A model generated the notes under the pieces. That model saw only the letters and a list, made by a program, of their open reading frames with translations, was not told the DNA's origin and ran no database searches. 64,000 nt of DNA, from the NCBI GenBank assembly GCA_020543525.1, contig JAHYIO010000023.1, positions 992,001 to 1,056,000 of the forward strand. Reading direction: 5' to 3'. The stretch is from Coriolopsis trogii. Taxonomy: Eukaryota > Basidiomycota > Agaricomycetes > Polyporales > Polyporaceae. How positions within the stretch are numbered: the first letter of the stretch is position 1; every line of letters begins with the position of its first letter. Both the position numbers and the translations under genes were made by a program. Shown piece by piece: positions 58,223-64,000 of the stretch.

Positions 58223-60319
58223 CTATTGCTCAGGCTGGATTAACGCCATGGCCTCTTCGGAACGAGGCAGAATCACGCATCGGACATCCTCCATACGCCT
58301 ATAACATTGACATCGTGATCAGCGTCGACGTTGCGTCCTTGCGACAGAGCGAGTGAAGGGTGTACTCACGACAACAGTCCGGTCGTAACTTGCGGTAGGG
58401 TGAGGTCTGGCTTCCCGTCCTCGCCAAGCGGCGCACTGATAGTGAAGGTGTGGAGCACCGACGCCATGTAGATGAATAGCGCCGATTCTGCGAAGTACCT
58501 TCCAGGGCATATGCTACGCACCCGACTCCCAATGAGGTTACGTGATGCACAGCGACGGAAGAGGGCGACGCACCGTCTACCGACCCCGAAGGCTACAATG
58601 GTAGGATCTCTGACGTTCGAATCTAGCTTGCCTTCCTTGAGGAAACGGTCTGGGATGAATACCTCAGGATCCGGGTAGACATCTGGGTCATACAGCATCG
58701 CCCTGTGGTACCGGCGGTATGAGTTACGTTTTGTCACATTCTATGTTCAATATACTGATGCACCATGTGTTCGCCAATACGGTCGAGTTCGCGGGGATGA
58801 ACATCCCCTCATAGACGTCATCTTCAGTATTGAGGTGAGGGAGAGCCAGAGGGACGACAACATGCCATCTCATCGTCTCTTTCAGGACAGCGTTGAGGAA
58901 GGGAAGCTTGCTGCGATCCGAGAGGCGAGGAAGACGATGCGAACCGACAACGGCGTCGAGTTCCGCTTGAGCTCTCTTCTGTACATCTGGGTACAGGTAC
59001 ATAGCGACGAGGAAAGCGATGAGCGTGGCTTGTTGCTACCAAGACAGCGAAGCAGTGGTGAGTACCCGTCTACCTCACAGGCACTGCAAGTTCAACGTAC
59101 CGTGTCAAGACCAGCTAGTCAAGAAACGAACCCCATGAATAGCGCGTGGGTAATGTTACTCAGCGAAAGGTTCGTCCGACTCACCGGCATAGCTGGCTGC
59201 AGCCACGCTTTTTGCAGCCTCGAGCTCAGCCGGGTCAGGTGGGTCAGAAAACGACGCCAGCATGGAGCGGGCCATGCTGGGTCTGTCATCTCCTACCAGC
59301 TGTGTATGCATATACGAAGGTGAGCAGCACGTCAAAGCGACACATGATGCCACCTACCTCGGAGTTTTGAGCGTCCCTCCAGGGCATCGCACGAACCTGC
59401 CTCAGACTCTCCCGCCAGTGCGCCAACTGACGAAGGGTCCCTGTTCCCGGAAGCCAGGTGGGGAATTTAGCGAGCCACGGGAAGTATTCGAGGATGGACG
59501 ACCCTGGGATGAGGAAATCCAAGCTCGCTATGGATTCCTCGAACAAGGAGATGTACTTGTCGTTCTCCTCAGCGATACGAAGTCCGTATATTGCTTCGAT
59601 GGTCATTCCGCCGAACGAACTACACGATCCTTGTGAGCTGGGAATATGCTTGGAAACGGGAGGGGCACCGACTAGCGAATGTGCTCGTGGAGGTTCTCCG
59701 GGCTATGCAACAGTCGGGCGAGCAACTTCCCCGCACTGTATTCCTGCGCGCCGTGGTATTGTGGTACCGCACCCTGGTGGATATTCTGCCAGAGTATGCG
59801 ACGCTGAAGGCGCCAACGCGGCCCGTACGGTAACAGACCAATGCTCCACTCCCAGCCCAACCTGGAGCCTGTCAACATTTGGCATATGGATCAGTGCAAT
59901 GCCGACTCACAAGGGAATCATGGGAGAGTCCGGCCTTGAGGAGTATATAGAGGAGCGTCTCTCAAAGAGCTCTACGAGTGTCTTGTAGTCGTTGATGATG
60001 ATGAGGGACTGGTTCAGTGGTCGGAGGTAAATCAGACCGCTGCCTGAGGCCGTGGGGTTAGTACGACGGCGACATTACGACGACTGCAGAGCGACACACC
60101 ATAAGTCTTACTCCATTCGTGGTAACGAAGCCAAGGGGACTTTTGAGGCACATCCAAAAGGTTGCCAACTATCGGCAGAGGGGTCGGACCCGGGGGCAAA
60201 GGCTGGCCGCGAGCGCGAGCAGCGAATCTGAAAGAGCGACAGATGTGGTTGAGAAGGAGGAGAGCGACGCCAAAGAGGAGAATCAGCGCTGCGTCTTTGG
60301 GTTCGATCCAGGAAGTCAT
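58223..60319 (-). CDS. Cytochrome P450-D
   Basis: A complete P450. The ATG at 60319 gives MTSWIEPKDAALILLFGVAL (anchor), then PLPPGPTPLPIVGNLLDVPQ. The next exon contains LIYLRPLNQSLIIINDYKTL. An intron then ends at CTCCAG to join LGWEWSIGLLPYGPRWRLQR. Later parts are RLPRLSDRSKLPFLNAVLKE with ETMRWHVVVPLALPH (ExxR), the 14-nt exon CTGGTCTTGACACG (59101-59114, AGLDT), PDRFLKEGKLDSNVRD, FGVGRR and CPGRYFAESALFIYMASVLH (haem loop). The last exon MEDVRCVILPRSEEA ends QPEQ, TAG at 58223. It groups with P450-E by the AGLDT I-helix; the A/B pair and the fragments have AGADT, AGSDT or AGTDT. Substrate unknown. Confidence 0.87.
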
Positions 60320-61063
60320 GATACTTCACGCGCTTCCACGCAGAGGGGGGGGGCATATGTGAAGGCATTATATTGATCTCTCCCTCCCCCACAGGTGCTT
60401 AATTCAGCTTGAATGTGGGAAATTGACTGGCCTAGACTCCGCCTATATCGTGTCTCTGAAAGGATCCGCTGTAGTCACAAGTCCCGTTCCGCGCGCAGGT
60501 CTTGGGTCTGCGCATGCCGAACAGTGGCGCGAAGACGGCGGTAAGCCAAAATATTTCTCAATGCACCATCGCAAAGAAGCTCTTCAAGAATTGGGTTCAG
60601 ACCAGAGCCAAAGTAGACAAGTGAAAGATCACGGGCAAACCATGGTCCCTCACCTTGTTTTCGGCATGTGTTGGATATCCTGCGAAAGTCGAACCACGAG
60701 ACAGGTACTGCGGGTGCGAACTAATCGCGTCTCCTTGCTCACGGAGACTAACGCGCGCCCTGATTGCAGGGAAAGGACCACCTAAAAGCCGAAGATATCA
60801 GGCGACATCACAGGAAGCATATTACTGGAGAAGAAACTGACAGTGGCGTTGGTGGCATATCGATGCGTGATCTGCGGAGAGAAAGGATTGACGCTACGAA
60901 CGGAAGTCTGTAGTCAGAAGGGAAGTAAGGCAGCAGGATGCCGGGAACATACCACTGCCTATCGTATTCTCTGTATGCAGAGTACATCCCTGTGTACAGG
61001 TGGAAGCGAGGGACGGGTGCGACCAAATATACACACAAATATCAATATTCAATGAATGCAGCT
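60320..61063. other. Intergenic, no gene seen
   Basis: Short frames only. The P450-D promoter should be within the first 300 bases, and the 3' end of P450-E at the other edge. Confidence 0.45.
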
Positions 61064-63140
61064 TCATGTATCGTCTGCGGTATACAGCTGTTCCACCAGA
61101 GCCTCCGCACGGGCAGATTGAGGCCTAATAATACATTCCCAATCCTCCAAAAACCTGGACAGAATTGAGTTGCTTGCGGTCAAGGGATGTCTGGAAATAC
61201 GTACGAGACGAGCGAGGATGACGCGCGAGGCTTGATTTCGATCTCCTTGCCACTGTTGTCCAACGGCGGGGTAATGTTAAACACGTGTAGAACGTATGCA
61301 ACGAAAAGAAACAGAGTGGAATCGGCGAAATGCCTCCCCGGACAGTTGCTGTTGGTAGAAGAGGCGATGAGTTACCTGCATGCGTCACTCAAGCGCGGAA
61401 AGCTGACCGTCGCCCGAAACCGAATGCAATTGTCCCGGGGTCTCGCACCTCGTTATTCAGCTTGCCGTCCTTCAGGAAGCGTTCGGGCATGAATTTATCC
61501 GGCTCTGGATAGTTGGCTGGATCGCGGAGGATAGACCTGCCAGACTCATTAGTACTCAACGCACACAGCAACGAAGCAGTCAAATCCCCAACAATCTGAG
61601 CTCAGACGCACCAGGCGTTGACCACACAGATCGTGTTTGAGGGAATAAAGTATCCGTTGTAAACGTCATCTGCCGTACTTCGATGTGGAACCCCGAGCGG
61701 AACGCTATCATGCCACCTTATCATCTCCTTCAGGAGTGCATTCACATAGTGCAGAGAACCTCGGTCGGCGAATGTCGGCAAACGGTTCGGCCCGACGACA
61801 GTGTCCAGCTCTGCTTGTGCTCTTCGTTGAACTTCGGGATAGAGCGTGCAAGCGACGAAGAATGTCTGCATCGACGCGTGTTGCTGTTGTCGATGTCAGT
61901 CATGCGTAAGCCACAGCTGGTCAGAAGCGACAATGCCCGCTTGCTTACCGTGTCAAGCCCCGCTAGTGATCGACCGTGTAGTGAGCACCACGCAGCACAT
62001 GAACTAATTGTGAGACTGACCTGCATATGCAAGTGCCAACGAACTCTTGCCAACTAGTTCTTCCTCAGACCGGGATTGTGGATCAAGATTCTTAACTTTT
62101 TCGAGTATCGAACTGGCCATCGATGTGCGAGAGTGACCGGCCTCCTGAATCCACGTCAAACCATTCAAAGAGGGGCGCAAGTTAGCAATAGGGAAACACA
62201 CCATCAACTCTTTGGCCATGTTCCATGGAAGATCCCGCAGCGAATGTGCGGCCGTGTAGTTATCCGCAATCCGATGCAAGAACGACGTGCCTGGAAGCCA
62301 TGTTGGAGTTCGAGCCAGGAACGGGAAATATTCGAGGATGGGCGAAGCCTGTATTAGGAGGTCGTTGCTCTCGACCGCCTTCTCGAATATTGCCAATTTG
62401 GGATCCTCATGCTCAGCGACGTCGAGTCCATGGGTTGCTTTGCAACTCGCCGTCCCCAGAGAACTGTTGAAAGTTGTATCACGGAACCTCTAGCAAGAGC
62501 AAACAAACATACTAGCGAAGGTGTTCATTGAGTTTGCAAGGATCGGAGAGTAACCGCGTCAACAGTCTTCGAGCACCGTCTTCTTGAGCGGGATGATAGA
62601 CGGTGACCGCCGTTGGGTTGAAGTACTGCCAGAACATCCGCCTATGCCGACGCCACCGTTGACCATATGCCATGAAAGCGAAGTTCCACTCCCACCCAAC
62701 TCTGCGACGAATGTTCTAGTGTACGAAGTAGGGCTCGTTGCATAGTGCTCACATATCAATAAGGCTCGACGCTGGCCTTGATGAGTAAGTCGCGGAGCGT
62801 TTCTCGAGAAGATCGATGGCGATGTTCGCATTGTTGATGACAAGCATGCAACGACCCATGGCTTGCAAGAAAAGCATTCCACCCCCTGATAATAACCGTG
62901 CGTGAGGAATAAGGCATAGTCAAAGCTAGACGGCGACTTACCATACTGTTTGCCAAGTTCACGGTATTGTAGCCATGGTTGATCACCCTTCGGGAAATCA
63001 ACGAAATTTCCCAGGATTGGAAGAGGTGAAGGACCTGGCGGCAAAGGAAGTCTGTTGCGACGACGCAGGGGTATTACGAAGTACACATAGAAAAGTGCTG
63101 CCAGGAATACTACAGCTGACCAGTAGGTAGACAGACTCAT
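61064..63140 (-). CDS. Cytochrome P450-E
   Basis: A complete P450. The ATG at 63140 gives MSLSTYWSAVVFLAALFYVY (anchor), a basic stretch, and PLPPGPSPLPILGNFVDFPK. Next come MLFLQAMGRCMLVINNANIA, FAFMAYGQRWRRHRRMFWQY, SPILEYFPFLARTPTWLPGT, the 14-nt exon CGGGGCTTGACACG (61949-61962, AGLDT), TFFVACTLYPEVQRRAQAEL, KEMIRWHDSVPLGVPHRS (ExxR), MPERFLKDGKLNNEVRD, and FGFGRR followed across an intron by NCPGRHFADSTLFLFVAYVL (haem Cys). The last exon FLEDWECIIRPQSARAEA ends TADDT, TGA at 61064. No breaks seen. The 14-nt exon lies between donor GTAAGC and acceptor TAG. Confidence 0.87.
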
Positions 63141-63822
63141 AGTCGACGCTCGGAGAGTGGCAGTGGTCGGTCGCCTTTTGCACGCTCAGCCCGATTCCGG
63201 AGTTATTACAGCGTAAACAGAGTTTACGCTAGAAGTTCCCATTGGATACACGAACTTCTGATGCTGGGGTCAATGTGCGGACGAAGAAGAACCGGTTAGA
63301 CTCCACCTTACTACCTACTGTCCTCACGAGGTACAGTGTATACGCAAAAAGCGCCGCTTTCTCAACGGCGTCACTCCTAATAGGACGTTCCTTGTCATTT
63401 GTGTCTCAGGTTATCGGGCACAGTGGAGACTCACCTCAGCATTGCCGGTTTCGATTGCTTCACTCAGATACAGCTGGTGACTCGGAGAGCTGGCCAAGAC
63501 CCATGGCACAACAACGCATTTCATCCTGAGAGTCAAACACGTACATCGTGGTCACAAATTCACACTGTGATACAGTCTAGACGAGATCCTCAAGAAGGAG
63601 TGGAAGTTGGAACATAGGCACACCTAGTCTGGTACTCCAGGAAATGCATACATGTCGGACCGCGGGAACTGTCTGGAGGACGCGGTCACGTGCCACCATT
63701 GAAGCATGCCGTGGACAGACAGAGTCAGACTGGGGAAGGCGAGTCTCTACAAACGCTTTTTCACCCCTCCTTTTCCTTCAACGTTCTGGGTATTCTTCGC
63801 TCTGCGATTAAGCGGTCTGATA
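63141..63822. other. P450-E upstream region, no gene seen
   Basis: No coherent frame on either strand. A divergent promoter is expected between P450-E and the plus-strand frame that starts at 63823. Confidence 0.45.
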
Positions 63823-64000
63823 ATGGACATCGACGAAGACCAAACTGTTCCGACATCTGACCAGGACGAATTGGAAGAGTTAGCGGCGGCGACGTCCACT
63901 GACTACTGGCTTGCCAATACACGCGACTTGTCGCGAAGACGCGCGTTATTGCGACTCGCAAGCTCTAGGCACAAACCGGAAGGAATGGGCAACCCCGCCC
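63823..64000 (+). CDS. Start of an unknown protein, runs off the window
   Basis: The ATG at 63823 opens a frame with no stop to the window edge (59 codons). It begins MDIDEDQTVPTSDQDELEEL, an acidic start, and continues with a basic stretch (TRDLSRRRALLRLASSRHK). No family is recognised from this length. Confidence 0.4.
   Translation, partial: MDIDEDQTVPTSDQDELEELAAATSTDYWLANTRDLSRRRALLRLASSRHKPEGMGNPA

Noticed and set aside
50200..63140. Secondary-metabolite biosynthetic cluster
   Set aside because: P450s and a transporter alone do not define one; no polyketide, peptide or terpene synthase is visible in the window.

Overview
The window is from a filamentous basidiomycete, most likely an Agaricomycete and possibly a Polyporales wood-decay fungus. 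The reasons are short 48-100 bp introns with GTRNGT donors and CTRAY-like branch sites, fungal versions of GUT2, GDA1, RPC11 and a GCN4-type bZIP, a crowd of related cytochrome P450 genes, F-box-like paralogues, and a KDZ-class transposon. The lineage assignment is inference from gene content; no rRNA or other marker is present.

Layout. 0-3.7 kb: 3' part of a Ty3/gypsy retroelement (integrase, an overlapping spliced ORF, probable 3' LTR). 3.8-12.6 kb: core genes, namely RPC11 (Pol III subunit, +), a disordered hypothetical protein (-), weak ORFs, histone H3 (+) and mitochondrial glycerol-3-phosphate dehydrogenase GUT2 (-). 13.3-16.6 kb: a P450 pseudogene followed by an F-box-like gene (+). 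16.9-28.5 kb: GDA1-type nucleoside diphosphatase (-), GCN4-like bZIP (-), a 2-kb stretch without a recognisable gene, a p50RhoGAP-like protein (-) and a class I methyltransferase (+). 28.8-30.5 kb: a second F-box-like gene (-). 31.2-49.4 kb: a P450 gene (-) split in its first intron by a 16.1-kb KDZ transposon. 50.2-63.1 kb: three complete P450 genes, one P450 fragment and an MFS transporter, all on the minus strand. The first 178 nt of an unknown plus-strand ORF close the window.

The most interesting object is the transposon at about 33.07-49.21 kb. It has imperfect terminal inverted repeats (39 of 49 positions identical in an ungapped comparison), AT-rich subterminal regions full of GATTA motifs, and a candidate 8-bp target duplication (7 of 8 identical). 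It carries a KDZ transposase with a CxC2-type zinc cluster plus at least three more multi-exon genes of unknown function. These are arranged as two diverging arms around an inverted 58-bp repeat. The host P450 reading frame on both sides is otherwise undamaged, so the insertion looks recent.

A second theme is microexons: 7 nt in RPC11, 12 nt in the RhoGAP gene, and a conserved 14-nt exon encoding the I-helix AGxDT motif in all six P450 copies. These are deduced from splice signals and protein family conservation, not from transcripts. A third theme is duplication: a P450 next to an F-box-like gene occurs twice in opposite orientation, at 13.3-16.6 and 28.8-33 kb.
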